Below are positions 43,195 through 53,190 of a stretch of 64,000 nucleotides of DNA, piece by piece. A model generated the notes under the pieces. The model was given only the letters and a program-made list of their open reading frames with translations, searched no databases and was not told the DNA's origin. The translations under genes were made by a program, and so were the position numbers. Each line of letters starts with the position of its first letter. Position 1 is the first letter of the stretch. Origin of the DNA: Aquincola agrisoli (GTDB lineage: Bacteria > Pseudomonadota > Gammaproteobacteria > Burkholderiales > Burkholderiaceae_C). Location: contig NZ_JAZIBG010000020.1 of NCBI RefSeq assembly GCF_036621135.1, positions 1-64,000 on the forward strand, in the 5' to 3' direction.

Positions 43195-44610
43195 TCAGAT
43201 CACGCGGGAGAAGCGCTCGCGCAGCCGGTCCGACTGCAGGTGCCGGTCGAAGACCATCGCGATCGCGCGCACCACGTACCAGCCCGCGGGCGTGACCTGG
43301 ATCGCGTCGCCCCCCAGGTCCACCAGGCCGGCTTCTGCCAGGGGCACGAGCCGGTCGAGTTCCTCGGCGAAGTACCGCCGCATGTCGACCAGGTGCGCCA
43401 GCTCGACCGATTCGAACTCGACGCGGCCCTGGCACATCAGGGCCATGATGACCGCGCGTCGCAGCAGGTCGTCGCGCGTGAGTGCGAGCCCGCGCTCGAC
43501 CGGGAACTGGCCCTGCGTCACCGCGTCGTGCCAGCCTTGCAGGTCCTTCGCGTTCTGGCTGTAGGTGGCGCCGATGCGGCTGATCGCCGAGGGCCCGAGG
43601 CCGATGAGGTCGCAGTCGGGCTGGGTGCTGTAGCCCTGGAAGTTGCGGTGCAGCCGGCCCTGGCGCTTGGCGATGGCCAGCGCGTCGCCGGGGCGGGCGA
43701 AGTGGTCCATGCCGATGTAGACGTAGCCGGCGTCGAGGAACTGCGCCACCGAGCCCTCGAGCATCGCCACGCGGTCGGCCGGCGGGGGCAGGTCGGCGGC
43801 ATGGATGCGGCGCTGCGGCTTGAAGCGCTGCGGCAGGTGCGCGTAGGCATAGAGCGCGATCCGGTCGGGCTGCAGCTCGATGACCTGCGCGATCGTCGTC
43901 GCGACGCTGAGCTGCGTCTGGCGGGGCAGGCCGTAGATCAGGTCGACGTTGATCGAATCGAACTCCAGCGCACGGGCGCTGCGCATCAGCGCCGCGACCG
44001 ATTCGAGCGGCTGCACGCGGTGCACCGCCTGCTGCACGCGGGCGTCGAAGTCCTGCACCCCGAAGCTCAGCCGGTTGAAGCCCAGCTGCCGCAGGGCCTG
44101 CAGCCGCTGCGCATCGACCGTGCGGGGATCGACCTCGATCGACAGCTCGGCGCCCGGCACGATGCGGAAATGCTTGTGCACCGCCTGCATCAGGCGCTGC
44201 AGTTCTCCGTCGTCCAGGAACGTGGGCGAGCCGCCGCCCAGGTGCACCTGCGACACCGGCTGCGGGCTGCCCAGCAGCGACGCGTTGAGCGCCATCTCGG
44301 CCTCCAGGGTCTGGAGGAACGGCGCGGCGCGCTCGTGGCGGCGCGTGATGACCTTGTTGCAGGCGCAGTAGTAGCAGACCGATTCGCAGAACGGCACGTG
44401 CACGTACAGCGAGAACGGCCCCCCGCCGGCGACCTTGGCGCCTGCACGCAGCTGCAGCGCCGACGCATGTTCGGCGGCTCCGAAGGCCTCCACGAAGCGA
44501 TCGGCCGTAGGATAGGAGGTGTAACGTGGTCCGGGCACATCAAAACGGCGCAGCAACGCCGTGTCCATGGCCTTGGGCGCCGCGCGGAGGGTCGTACTGG
44601 ACGCATTCAT
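43195..44610 (-). CDS. hemN: Oxygen-independent coproporphyrinogen III dehydrogenase
   Basis: A 471-residue radical-SAM enzyme that makes protoporphyrinogen IX without oxygen. The 4Fe-4S motif is Cys75-x3-Cys79-x2-Cys82 (FCESVCYYCACN). The family N-terminus VPGPRYTSYPTADRF and the VHLGGGSPTFL motif are present, as is the HemN-type C-terminal domain. The ATG at 44610 is preferred over an upstream GTG at 44619. It faces away from fnr across a spacer holding an FNR-like box, as expected for a gene induced at low oxygen to supply haem for cbb3 oxidase. Confidence 0.95.
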   Translation of the reverse strand: MNASSTTLRAAPKAMDTALLRRFDVPGPRYTSYPTADRFVEAFGAAEHASALQLRAGAKVAGGGPFSLYVHVPFCESVCYYCACNKVITRRHERAAPFLQTLEAEMALNASLLGSPQPVSQVHLGGGSPTFLDDGELQRLMQAVHKHFRIVPGAELSIEVDPRTVDAQRLQALRQLGFNRLSFGVQDFDARVQQAVHRVQPLESVAALMRSARALEFDSINVDLIYGLPRQTQLSVATTIAQVIELQPDRIALYAYAHLPQRFKPQRRIHAADLPPPADRVAMLEGSVAQFLDAGYVYIGMDHFARPGDALAIAKRQGRLHRNFQGYSTQPDCDLIGLGPSAISRIGATYSQNAKDLQGWHDAVTQGQFPVERGLALTRDDLLRRAVIMALMCQGRVEFESVELAHLVDMRRYFAEELDRLVPLAEAGLVDLGGDAIQVTPAGWYVVRAIAMVFDRHLQSDRLRERFSRVI

Positions 44611-44645
44611 CGTGCCCACTGTGCCGGAGGTCCGGCCCGCGGGAC

Positions 44646-44659
44646 TTGATGTGGCGCAA
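44646..44659. promoter_or_regulatory. FNR-box-like site between hemN and fnr
   Basis: TTGAT-GTGG-CGCAA matches 8 of 10 positions of the FNR/Anr consensus (TTGAT-N4-ATCAA). It lies 36 bp upstream of the hemN ATG and 61 bp upstream of the fnr GTG. It could serve either gene, including fnr autoregulation. Confidence 0.5.
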
Positions 44660-44719
44660 GGCCCGTCGCGCGCGGGGAGTCAACAATCCTTGATCGAACG
44701 CAAACAGGACGGCGAAGCA

Positions 44720-45457
44720 GTGACCAGCCCCACCACCTCCATCCGCATCGAGCCGCTCAAGGTGGCTTGCTCCAGCTGCAACCTGCGCGAGTTGTGCCTG
44801 CCGCTGGGGCTGTCGCAACCCGATCTGGAGCGGCTGGACAGGCTGGTCGACGCGCGGCGCCACGTGGCGCGGGGCGCGGCGCTGTTCCGCGCGGGCGACG
44901 GCTTTCACTCGCTCTATGCGGTGCGCACGGGCTTCTTCAAGACCTGCGTGTCCGCCGAGGACGGCCGGGACCAGGTCACCGGCTTCCAGATGGCCGGCGA
45001 GCTGCTCGGCATGGACGGCATCAGCACCGACCGCCACAGCTGCGACGCCGTCGCCCTGGAGGATTCCCAGGTCTGCGTGATCCCCTTCGCCGAACTTGAG
45101 GACCTCTCGCGCGAGTTCACCGACCTGCAACGGCAGTTCCACAAGATCATGAGCCGCGAGATCGTGCGCGACCACGGCGTGATGCTGCTGCTGGGCAGCA
45201 TGCGCGCCGAGGAGCGGCTCGCCGCCTTCCTGCTCAACCTCACGCAGCGCCTGCAGTCGCGGGGCTTCTCCCCGTCGGCGCTGGTGCTGCGCATGACGCG
45301 CGAGGAGATCGGCAGCTACCTCGGCCTCAAGCTCGAGACCGTGAGCCGCACCTTCTCCAAGTTCCAGGACGACGGCCTGCTCGAAGTGAAGCAGCGGCAT
45401 ATCCGCATCACCGACCAGGACGGCCTGCGCAGGCTGGTCAACGGCCCGAACTGCTGA
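44720..45457 (+). CDS. fnr: Fnr/Anr-type oxygen-sensing transcriptional regulator
   Basis: A 245-residue CRP/FNR protein. The 4Fe-4S ligands are visible: Cys17, Cys20 and Cys26 (ACSSCNLRELC) and Cys119 (QVCVIPF), matching Cys20, 23, 29 and 122 of E. coli FNR. A cyclic-nucleotide-type beta roll (about 30-130) is followed by a dimer helix and HTH (EEIGSYLGLKLETVSRTFSKF near 195-216). It activates genes when oxygen is low. The GTG start is chosen because it gives normal length; in-frame sequence upstream is not family-like. Confidence 0.92.
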   Translation: MTSPTTSIRIEPLKVACSSCNLRELCLPLGLSQPDLERLDRLVDARRHVARGAALFRAGDGFHSLYAVRTGFFKTCVSAEDGRDQVTGFQMAGELLGMDGISTDRHSCDAVALEDSQVCVIPFAELEDLSREFTDLQRQFHKIMSREIVRDHGVMLLLGSMRAEERLAAFLLNLTQRLQSRGFSPSALVLRMTREEIGSYLGLKLETVSRTFSKFQDDGLLEVKQRHIRITDQDGLRRLVNGPNC

Positions 45458-45680
45458 CCGGCGCGGCCAGCAGCTGGGTGACCGCGCCCGAGGTGGCGAT
45501 CACCGCCCAGAAGATCAGGAAGGTCACCGTGTAGACCGCGTTGTTCGGCCAGCCGATCGGCTCCTGGCCGAACCAGCTCAGCGTGGCCGGGTCGACCACC
45601 GCGAACACCAGCATCTCCAGCACGCCCGCCATCACGAAGGCGGGCCATGCGATCAGCAGGGCACGCAGCGTGAAGCTCAC
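45438..45680 (-). CDS. Small cbb3-cluster membrane protein (80 aa)
   Basis: An 80-residue protein with two hydrophobic segments (LLIAWPAFVMAGVLEMLVFAVV and VYTVTFLIFWAVIATSGAVTQLL) joined by a loop (DPATLSWFGQEPIGWPNN). Its GTG overlaps the stop of the FixH-like gene, so it is the last gene of the leftward cco set. Its 3' end overlaps the convergent fnr gene by 20 bp. Function unknown; position suggests a role in oxidase assembly. Confidence 0.7.
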   Translation of the reverse strand: MSFTLRALLIAWPAFVMAGVLEMLVFAVVDPATLSWFGQEPIGWPNNAVYTVTFLIFWAVIATSGAVTQLLAAPVSSSGR

Positions 45681-45910
45681 GGCCTGGCTCCCGCCTCGGC
45701 CGGCGCCTCGGCCGCCGTGCCGGGCACCTCGACCTTCCACTGCGTGACCGCCCGCGGCACCGATGGCGCGATCACGACGTCGGCGCCGCGCAGGGCGATC
45801 ACGGCCGTCGCGATGCCGGCGACGACGACGACGGCGGGGCCGCCGATTACCAGCCACACCATCGGTACGCGCCACCAGGGCAGGACGGGTCGGACATCGG
45901 GCTTGTTCAT
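45677..45910 (-). CDS. Short FixH-like membrane protein
   Basis: A 77-residue protein: a short cytoplasmic N-terminus (MNKPDVRPVLPWWRVPMVW), one membrane segment (LVIGGPAVVVVAGIATAVIAL) and a short periplasmic tail. It lies immediately after ccoG, where fixH normally sits. Classical FixH is about 150 residues or more with a periplasmic domain; this version keeps only the anchor region. It is likely to help oxidase assembly or copper loading (inference). Confidence 0.7.
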   Translation of the reverse strand: MNKPDVRPVLPWWRVPMVWLVIGGPAVVVVAGIATAVIALRGADVVIAPSVPRAVTQWKVEVPGTAAEAPAEAGARP

Positions 45911-45918
45911 GGCGGTCC

Positions 45919-47364
<1,446 letters not shown>

Positions 47365-47377
47365 GCGGCGTGGGCGT

Positions 47378-48295
47378 CTACGGCGCCTTGGCGATGTTCG
47401 ACGGCTGCGAGAGGTTCCAGACGTAGGCGGCGAGCACGTTGACCTGCTCGGGGCTCAGGCGCTGGCCGTGGGCCGGCATCACGTTGGTCTTGCCGTTGTT
47501 CACCATGGCGGTGATCGCCGCCTCGCCCCAGCCATGCAGCCAGACCTTGTCGGTCAGGTTGGGCGCGCCGAGGGCGGTGTTGCCCTGGCCGCGCGGGCCG
47601 TGGCAGGCGGCGCAGGCGCTGAACTTCTCCTTGCCGGCGTGCGCGGCGATCGCGTCGTGCGGCGCGTTCGACAGGCTCAGCACGTAGTGCGCGACGTTGC
47701 GCACGTCCTGCGAGCTGCCCACCGCCGCCGCCATCGGCGGCATCACGCCCTGCCGGCCCAGCGTGATCGTCTCGGCGATGCGCTCGGGCGTGCCGCCCCA
47801 GAGCCAGTCGCGGTCGGTCAGGTTCGGGAAGCCCTTGCTGCCGCGCGCATCGGCACCGTGGCAGGTGGCGCAGTTGTTGGCGAAGAGCCGTTCGCCGATG
47901 CCCATGGCCTGCGGGTCCTTGGCCAGTTCCTCGGCCGGCTTGCCGGCGAAGGCCGCGTAGACCGGTGCCGCGGCCGCGTGGGCCCGGGCCTTCTCGGCTG
48001 CCAGCTGGCCCGTGCTCGTCCAGCCCAGCGTGCCGGGGTGGCTGCCCAGGCCGGGGTAGGTGGTGAGGTAGATGGCCGAGAACACCACGGTGATCACGAA
48101 CAGCCACATCCACCAGCGCGGCAGCGGGTTGTTCAGCTCGACGAGGTCCTCGTCCCACACGTGGCCCGTGGTGTTGTCGTCCGACATCACCTTGCGGCGC
48201 GCGGCGACCAGCAGCAGAAAGAGGCAGAACAGCAGGCTCACCACGGTGAGCACCGCGATGAAGACCGACCAGCCGCTGTTGATGAAGTCGCTCAT
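47378..48295 (-). CDS. ccoP: cbb3-type cytochrome c oxidase subunit III, dihaem cytochrome c
   Basis: A 305-residue membrane-anchored cytochrome with two c-type haem motifs, CATCH near 132 and CAACH near 219, each followed by a distal Met region (MPPMAAAV and VMPAHGQRL). The N-terminal part carries two hydrophobic segments and the HVWDEDLVELNNPLPRWW motif typical of CcoP. It passes electrons from cytochrome c to CcoO and CcoN. Its ATG overlaps the ccoQ stop (ATGA). Confidence 0.96.
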   Translation of the reverse strand: MSDFINSGWSVFIAVLTVVSLLFCLFLLLVAARRKVMSDDNTTGHVWDEDLVELNNPLPRWWMWLFVITVVFSAIYLTTYPGLGSHPGTLGWTSTGQLAAEKARAHAAAAPVYAAFAGKPAEELAKDPQAMGIGERLFANNCATCHGADARGSKGFPNLTDRDWLWGGTPERIAETITLGRQGVMPPMAAAVGSSQDVRNVAHYVLSLSNAPHDAIAAHAGKEKFSACAACHGPRGQGNTALGAPNLTDKVWLHGWGEAAITAMVNNGKTNVMPAHGQRLSPEQVNVLAAYVWNLSQPSNIAKAP

Positions 48296-48450
48296 GAGCT
48301 CCTTCCTTCCTTGTGTTCTTCGTTGAACGGCAGTTGCGCGGCTTCGTCCAGCGCGGTGCGGCGGCTGGGCAGCCACACCCACACGGCGAGCGCCACGAAC
48401 AGCACCAGGCCGCACAGCGTCACGGCGCTGCGGAGATCGTTGATGTCCAC
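48292..48450 (-). CDS. ccoQ: cbb3-type oxidase subunit CcoQ
   Basis: A 52-residue single-span protein (LRSAVTLCGLVLFVALAVWVW) with an acidic tail, between ccoO and ccoP, the usual place for ccoQ (FixQ). It begins with GTG; AAGGAAG lies 7 bases upstream. CcoQ stabilises the association of CcoP with the oxidase core. Confidence 0.88.
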   Translation of the reverse strand: MDINDLRSAVTLCGLVLFVALAVWVWLPSRRTALDEAAQLPFNEEHKEGRSS

Positions 48451-48467
48451 GATGGCTTCCTTCCGCC

Positions 48468-49088
48468 TTACTTCACGTGGGTGCCGAGCACCTGCAGGTA
48501 GGCGACCAGCGCTTCCAGCTCGGTCCGGCCCTTGACGGCGTCCGATGCACCGGCGATGTCCTCGTCGGTGTACGGCACGCCCAGCGTGCGCAGCGCCTTC
48601 AGGTGCGAGGGCATCGCGGCCGCGTCGACCTGCGTGCGGTCCAGCCACGGGTAGGCCGGCATGTTGGACTCGGGCACCAGGTCGCGCGGGTTGATCAGGT
48701 GCACGCGGTGCCATTCGTCGCTGTACTTGGCGCCCACGCGGTGCAGGTCGGGGCCGGTGCGCTTGCTGCCCCACTGGAAGGGGCGGTCGTACACGAACTC
48801 GCCCGCCTGCGAGGGCTGGCCGTAGCGCAGCGTCTCGGCCAGCAGCGGGCGGATCATCTGCGAGTGGCAGTTGTAGCAACCCTCGCGGGTGTACACGTCG
48901 CGGCCCGCGAGCTGCAAGGCGGTGTAGGGCTGCAGCCCCTCGACCGGCTGCGTGGTCGAGCGCTGGAAGAAGAGGGGCACGATCTCCACCAGCCCCCCGA
49001 CCGCGACCGTGATCAGGATGAGCACGATCATCAGGAAGTTGCTGGTCTCGATGCGTTGGTGGCCCTTGGCCGGAGCGTCTTGGCTCAT
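48468..49088 (-). CDS. ccoO: cbb3-type cytochrome c oxidase subunit II, monohaem cytochrome c
   Basis: A 206-residue protein with one N-terminal membrane anchor (LMIVLILITVAVGGLVEIVPLFF) and a single c-type haem motif EGCYNCHSQMIRPL near 69-82; the distal Met is probably in VPESNMPAYPWL. Electrons pass from CcoP through CcoO to the binuclear centre. It lies 14 bp after ccoN. Confidence 0.96.
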   Translation of the reverse strand: MSQDAPAKGHQRIETSNFLMIVLILITVAVGGLVEIVPLFFQRSTTQPVEGLQPYTALQLAGRDVYTREGCYNCHSQMIRPLLAETLRYGQPSQAGEFVYDRPFQWGSKRTGPDLHRVGAKYSDEWHRVHLINPRDLVPESNMPAYPWLDRTQVDAAAMPSHLKALRTLGVPYTDEDIAGASDAVKGRTELEALVAYLQVLGTHVK

Positions 49089-49102
49089 GTTCCTATTCCT
49101 CC

Positions 49103-50542
49103 TCAGGCGCGGACGAGCTGCGGCACGTAGGCCACGCTGCGGCTCTGGCCGCGCACCGTCATCACCACGTTCCAGGCCATCACGCCCATGCCGGCGAGGT
49201 ACAGCAGGCCGCCGGCGAGGCGGATCACGTAGAACGGGAAGGTCGCCTTCACGCTCTCGACGAAGGTGTAGACCAGCGTGCCGTCGGGGTTGACCGCGCG
49301 CCACATCAGGCCCTGCATCACGCCGGCGATCCACATCGCCGCGATGTAGAGCACGATGCCCAGCGTCGCGATCCAGAAGTGCACCTCGATCGCCTTGGTG
49401 CTGTACATCGACGTGCGGCCGTACATGCGCGGGATCAGGTGATAGAGCGAGCCCATGGAAATCAGGCCCACCCACCCGAGCGCGCCGGAGTGCACGTGGC
49501 CGACGGTCCAGTCGGTGTAGTGGCTGAGGGCGTTGACGGTCTTGATCGACATCATCGGGCCCTCGAACGTGCTCATGCCGTAGAACGACAGGGCGACGAT
49601 CAGGAACTTGAGGATGGGGTCGTCGCGCAGCTTGTGCCAGGCGCCGCTGAGCGTCATCACGCCGTTGATCATGCCGCCCCAGCTCGGCGCCAGCAGCACC
49701 AGCGAGAACAGCATGCCCACGCTCTGCGCCCAGTCGGGCAGGGCGGTGTAGTGCAGGTGGTGCGGGCCCGCCCACATGTACGTGAAGATCAGCGCCCAGA
49801 AGTGGACGATCGACAGCCGGTAGCTGTAGACCGGGCGCTCGGCCTGCTTGGGGATGTAGTAGTACATCATCCCGAGGAAGCCGGCGGTCAGGAAGAAGCC
49901 GACCGCGTTATGGCCGTACCACCACTGGACCATCGCATCCTGCACGCCCGCGTAGGCCGAGTAGCTCTTCATCGCACCCGCGGGCAGCGCCGCGCTGTTG
50001 ACGATGTGCAGCAGCGCCACGGCGATGATGAACGCCCCGAAGAACCAGTTCGCCACATAGATGTGGCGCACCTTGCGGATGCCGATGGTGCCGAAGAACA
50101 CGATGGCGTAGGAGACCCACACCACTGCGATCAGGATGTCGATCGGCCATTCGAGCTCGGCGTATTCCTTGCCCTGGGTGTAGCCCATCGGCAGCGAGAT
50201 GGCCGCGGCCACGATCACCAGCTGCCAGCCCCAGAACGTGAACTTTGCCAGCCAGGGCAGGAACAGCGGCGTCTGGCAGGTGCGCTGCACCACGTGGTAG
50301 CTGGTCGCGAACAGTGCGCAGCCGCCGAACGCGAAGATCACCGCGTTGGTGTGCAGCGGACGCAGCCGCCCGTAGCTGAGCCACGAGATGCCGAAGTTGA
50401 GCTCCGGCCAGGTAAGCTGCGCGGCGATGACGACGCCGACGAGCATGCCCACCACGCCCCACAGGACCGCGGCGAGCGCAAAGCCCCGTACCGCGTCGTC
50501 GGTGTAGGCCACCGGGCTTGAAGACACTGGATTGGCAGCCAT
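49103..50542 (-). CDS. ccoN: cbb3-type cytochrome c oxidase subunit I
   Basis: A 479-residue haem-copper oxidase catalytic subunit with about twelve membrane segments. Haem and copper ligands are visible: LRPLHTNAVIF (low-spin haem His), WWYGHNAVGFFLT (CuB His), WAGPHHLHYTALPDW (paired CuB His), and DWTVGHVHSGALGW (haem b3 and b His). It has high oxygen affinity and is used under microaerobic conditions. An FNR-like box lies about 68 bp upstream of the start, inside the ccoS tail. Confidence 0.97.
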   Translation of the reverse strand: MAANPVSSSPVAYTDDAVRGFALAAVLWGVVGMLVGVVIAAQLTWPELNFGISWLSYGRLRPLHTNAVIFAFGGCALFATSYHVVQRTCQTPLFLPWLAKFTFWGWQLVIVAAAISLPMGYTQGKEYAELEWPIDILIAVVWVSYAIVFFGTIGIRKVRHIYVANWFFGAFIIAVALLHIVNSAALPAGAMKSYSAYAGVQDAMVQWWYGHNAVGFFLTAGFLGMMYYYIPKQAERPVYSYRLSIVHFWALIFTYMWAGPHHLHYTALPDWAQSVGMLFSLVLLAPSWGGMINGVMTLSGAWHKLRDDPILKFLIVALSFYGMSTFEGPMMSIKTVNALSHYTDWTVGHVHSGALGWVGLISMGSLYHLIPRMYGRTSMYSTKAIEVHFWIATLGIVLYIAAMWIAGVMQGLMWRAVNPDGTLVYTFVESVKATFPFYVIRLAGGLLYLAGMGVMAWNVVMTVRGQSRSVAYVPQLVRA

Positions 50543-50600
50543 CGGCCGCCTCCTTTCCGAGCTTGAATGAGGACAGCCCGGATTGTTTCGAGAACGTTGC

Positions 50601-50795
50601 TCAGGGGGTTTGACGCGGATCAAGCGCAGCCGCGGCCGGCGGAACTGGCGTGGTTTCCCGGTCTTCTCCGAGGATGGCCTCGCCCTCCTGCTGCAGGTCG
50701 TCGAACTGCCCGCCGTACAGCGCCCACGCAAACGCGGCCATGATCGCCAGCACCAGCAGGGCCGATATCGGGATGAGCAGGTAGAGGATGTCCAT
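50601..50795 (-). CDS. ccoS: cbb3 oxidase maturation protein CcoS
   Basis: A 64-residue single-span protein: MDILYLLIPISALLVLAIMAAFAW then GGQFDDLQQEGEAIL, the CcoS signature. CcoS is required for haem b and copper insertion into CcoN. It starts 5 bp after the ccoI stop and lies 58 bp upstream of ccoN. Confidence 0.93.
   Translation of the reverse strand: MDILYLLIPISALLVLAIMAAFAWALYGGQFDDLQQEGEAILGEDRETTPVPPAAAALDPRQTP
50610..50623. promoter_or_regulatory. FNR-box-like site upstream of ccoN
   Basis: TTGAC-GCGG-ATCAA matches 9 of 10 positions of the FNR consensus. It lies 68-81 bp before the ccoN start and overlaps the 3' end of ccoS, so ccoNOQPG probably has its own oxygen-controlled promoter. 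Confidence 0.75.
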
Positions 50796-50800
50796 CGTGC

Positions 50801-53065
50801 CTAGCGGGCCAGCCGCAGCGAGTTGCCGATGACGAGCAGCGAGCTCAGTGCCATGCCCAGGCCGGAGGCCCAGGGCGGCAGCCAGCCTGCCAGCGCCAGC
50901 GGCACGCACGCGGCGTTGTAGCAGGCGGACCAGACCATGTTCTGCCGCACCGTCGTCATCGTGCGGCGCGCCAGGCGGCGTGCGTCGGCCACATCGGCCA
51001 GGCGGTTGGACACCACCACCGCATCGGCATGCGAGCGGGTCACCAGCGCGCCTTCGCCCATCGCGAAGGAGACGTCGGCCTGCGCCATCACCGGGGCGTC
51101 GTTGATGCCGTCGCCCAGCATCGCCACGCATTCGCCCCGGGCCTGCGCGCGGCGCAGCAGCAGCAGCTTCTCCTCGGGCGCCAGGCCGCCTTCGGCGGCG
51201 TCGAGCCCGAGCGATGCGGCCAGGGCGCGCGCGCGCTCGGGGGTGTCGCCGGACAGCAGCGTGAGCCGCACGCCGTCGGCATGGAGCTGCGTCACCGCAC
51301 GGCCGACGTCCGGGCGCATGCGTTCGGCAAAGGTGAAGCGCGCGAGCGGCGTCCCGGCGCAGGCCAGCCACACCTGCGGCCCTGCGTCGGCCTGCGGCGC
51401 GCCGCAGGCCTGCACGCCGGCAAAGGCGGCGGAGCCCAGCCGCCAACGGCGGCCCGCCTCGTCCAGTGCTTCCAGACCCTGGCCCGCATGCTCGGCCACG
51501 TCGCGCCATTCGAAGCGGGGCGCGCAGGCCCCGGTGCCTTGCGCCAGCGCCGCCGACAGCGGGTGGCTCGACCAGCCCGCGAGCGATGCGGCGCGCGCCT
51601 GCAGCGCCTCGGGCGTGCCGAAGGCCGCGGCGCCGGCCGCCCACTGCACGCCGTCGCAGCGCAGGCCGCCTTCGGTGAGCGTGCCGGTCTTGTCGACGAA
51701 CAGGTGGTGTACCTGCGACAACGGTTCGAGCGCATCGAGCCGGCGCACCAGCACGCCGCGGCGCGCCAGCGCGCCGGCCGCGGCCAGCAGGGCGGAGGGG
51801 GCTGCCAGCGACAGCGCACAGGGGCAGGTGACGATCAGCACCGACACCGCCACCCACACCGCGCGGGAGGGGTCGATGAACCACCACGCCGCCGCGCCGC
51901 CCGCCGCCAGCAGCAGCACGGCCGCGAGGAACGGCGCGGCCCAGCGGTCGGCCGCGCGTGCCAGCGCAGGCCGCTGCGAGAGCGCTTGCCGCATCAGGCC
52001 GACGATGGCCTCGTGCCGCGTGTCGGCGCCCACGCGCTCCACGCGCATCTCGACCGGCGACTGCAGGTTCAGGCTGCCGGCCACGACGCCGTCGCCTGGC
52101 TGCTTGGGCACGGGGCGCGATTCGCCGCTCAGCAGGGCCTCGTCGGCCTGCGTGCGGCCGCGGGTGACGATGCCGTCGGCGGCGAAGCATTCGCCCACCG
52201 GTACCCGCAGCACGTCGCCCGGCTCGGCGCGCTGCGCGCTGATGTGCTCGGTGCTGCCGTCGGCGCGCACGCGCAGCACGGTGGCGGGCAACTGGCCGAG
52301 GGAGGCCTCCAGCGATGCCGCCGCGCGGTGCCGCGCCGCCATCTCCAGCCACCGGCCGGCGAGCAGGAAGCTGATGAACATCGCGATCGAATCGAAGTAC
52401 ACCTCGTGTCCGAACAGGCCGCCCGGCTGGAAGGCCGCGCCGCTGCTCGCGACGAAGGCCACCGCGATGCCCAGCGCCACCGGCGCGTCCATGCCGATGG
52501 TGCCGCGCCGCAGCGCACGCCAGGCGCCGCTGAAGAACGGCATGGCCGAGAACCACAGCACCGGCAGCGTCAGCAGCCAGCTGCCCCAGTCGAGCAGCTG
52601 CTTCAGGTCGGGGGCCAGTTCGCCCTCCGCGGCCACGTAGGCGGGCGTGGCCATCATCATGATCTGCATGCCGCAGAAGGCCGCCACGAAGAGGCGCCAG
52701 GTGGCGCTGCGGCGCTCGGCCAGGCGTTGCGCCCGGGCGGCGGCCGCCGTGTCGGGGGCGGCGTCGTAGCCAGCGCGGCGCACCGCGGCCACCAGCGCCG
52801 ACGCCGAGGTGGCCGTGGCGTCCCAGCGCACCGTCGCACGCTGCGCGCTGCCGCTGACCGAGACGCCGATGACGCCCGGCACCTCCCGCAGCGCCTGCTC
52901 GATGAGGCCGGCGCAGCTGCCGCAGTGCAGCCCCGACAGGCACAGCGACGACTCGGCCACGCGCCGGCCCTGCGCGTCGGCAGAGAAGGAGGTGAAGGCC
53001 CGCAGTTCCAGCGGGTCGTCGAGGGCGGCGAGGGCGGGCGCCGCTGCCGCAGCGGCGGAGGTCAT
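50801..53065 (-). CDS. ccoI: Copper-transporting P1B-type ATPase of cbb3 assembly
   Basis: A 754-residue P-type ATPase: N-terminal metal-binding CxxC at Cys48 and Cys51 (LHCGSCAG), membrane CPC at 414-416 (IVTCPCALSL), phosphorylated Asp458 in DKTGTLTEGG, and the hinge GDGINDAPV near 660. CcoI/FixI exports Cu+ to the periplasm for CcoN CuB assembly. It is immediately upstream of ccoS and is preceded by its own FNR-like box. Confidence 0.95.
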   Translation of the reverse strand: MTSAAAAAAPALAALDDPLELRAFTSFSADAQGRRVAESSLCLSGLHCGSCAGLIEQALREVPGVIGVSVSGSAQRATVRWDATATSASALVAAVRRAGYDAAPDTAAAARAQRLAERRSATWRLFVAAFCGMQIMMMATPAYVAAEGELAPDLKQLLDWGSWLLTLPVLWFSAMPFFSGAWRALRRGTIGMDAPVALGIAVAFVASSGAAFQPGGLFGHEVYFDSIAMFISFLLAGRWLEMAARHRAAASLEASLGQLPATVLRVRADGSTEHISAQRAEPGDVLRVPVGECFAADGIVTRGRTQADEALLSGESRPVPKQPGDGVVAGSLNLQSPVEMRVERVGADTRHEAIVGLMRQALSQRPALARAADRWAAPFLAAVLLLAAGGAAAWWFIDPSRAVWVAVSVLIVTCPCALSLAAPSALLAAAGALARRGVLVRRLDALEPLSQVHHLFVDKTGTLTEGGLRCDGVQWAAGAAAFGTPEALQARAASLAGWSSHPLSAALAQGTGACAPRFEWRDVAEHAGQGLEALDEAGRRWRLGSAAFAGVQACGAPQADAGPQVWLACAGTPLARFTFAERMRPDVGRAVTQLHADGVRLTLLSGDTPERARALAASLGLDAAEGGLAPEEKLLLLRRAQARGECVAMLGDGINDAPVMAQADVSFAMGEGALVTRSHADAVVVSNRLADVADARRLARRTMTTVRQNMVWSACYNAACVPLALAGWLPPWASGLGMALSSLLVIGNSLRLAR

Positions 53066-53100
53066 GGCCGCGAATCTAGACGGTCGCGGGCCGGCGCGGC

Positions 53101-53114
53101 ATGACCTGGATCAA
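53101..53114. promoter_or_regulatory. FNR-box-like site upstream of ccoI
   Basis: ATGAC-CTGG-ATCAA matches 8 of 10 FNR consensus positions and lies 36 bp before the ccoI start. It resembles the ccoN box, having the same ATCAA half and the same TGAC. Confidence 0.6.
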
Positions 53115-53140
53115 ACCGCGCGCAGGCGGCGCAAAGCAAA

Positions 53141-53176
53141 AGGCCACCGGCGGGTGCTGCGCCCCGCCGGTGGCCT
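53141..53176 (-). terminator. Intrinsic terminator of argG
   Basis: Perfect 14-bp arms (AGGCCACCGGCGGG and its complement) with an 8-base loop, followed on the minus strand by TTTTGCTTTG. It lies 15 bp after the argG stop and insulates the ccoI promoter. Confidence 0.88.
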
Positions 53177-53190
53177 GCCGTGGCCGCGCC

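Noticed and set aside
44561..44719. N-terminal extension of fnr from an upstream ATG
   Set aside because: It would run through the hemN 5' end and the FNR-like box; normal Fnr length is obtained from the GTG at 44720.
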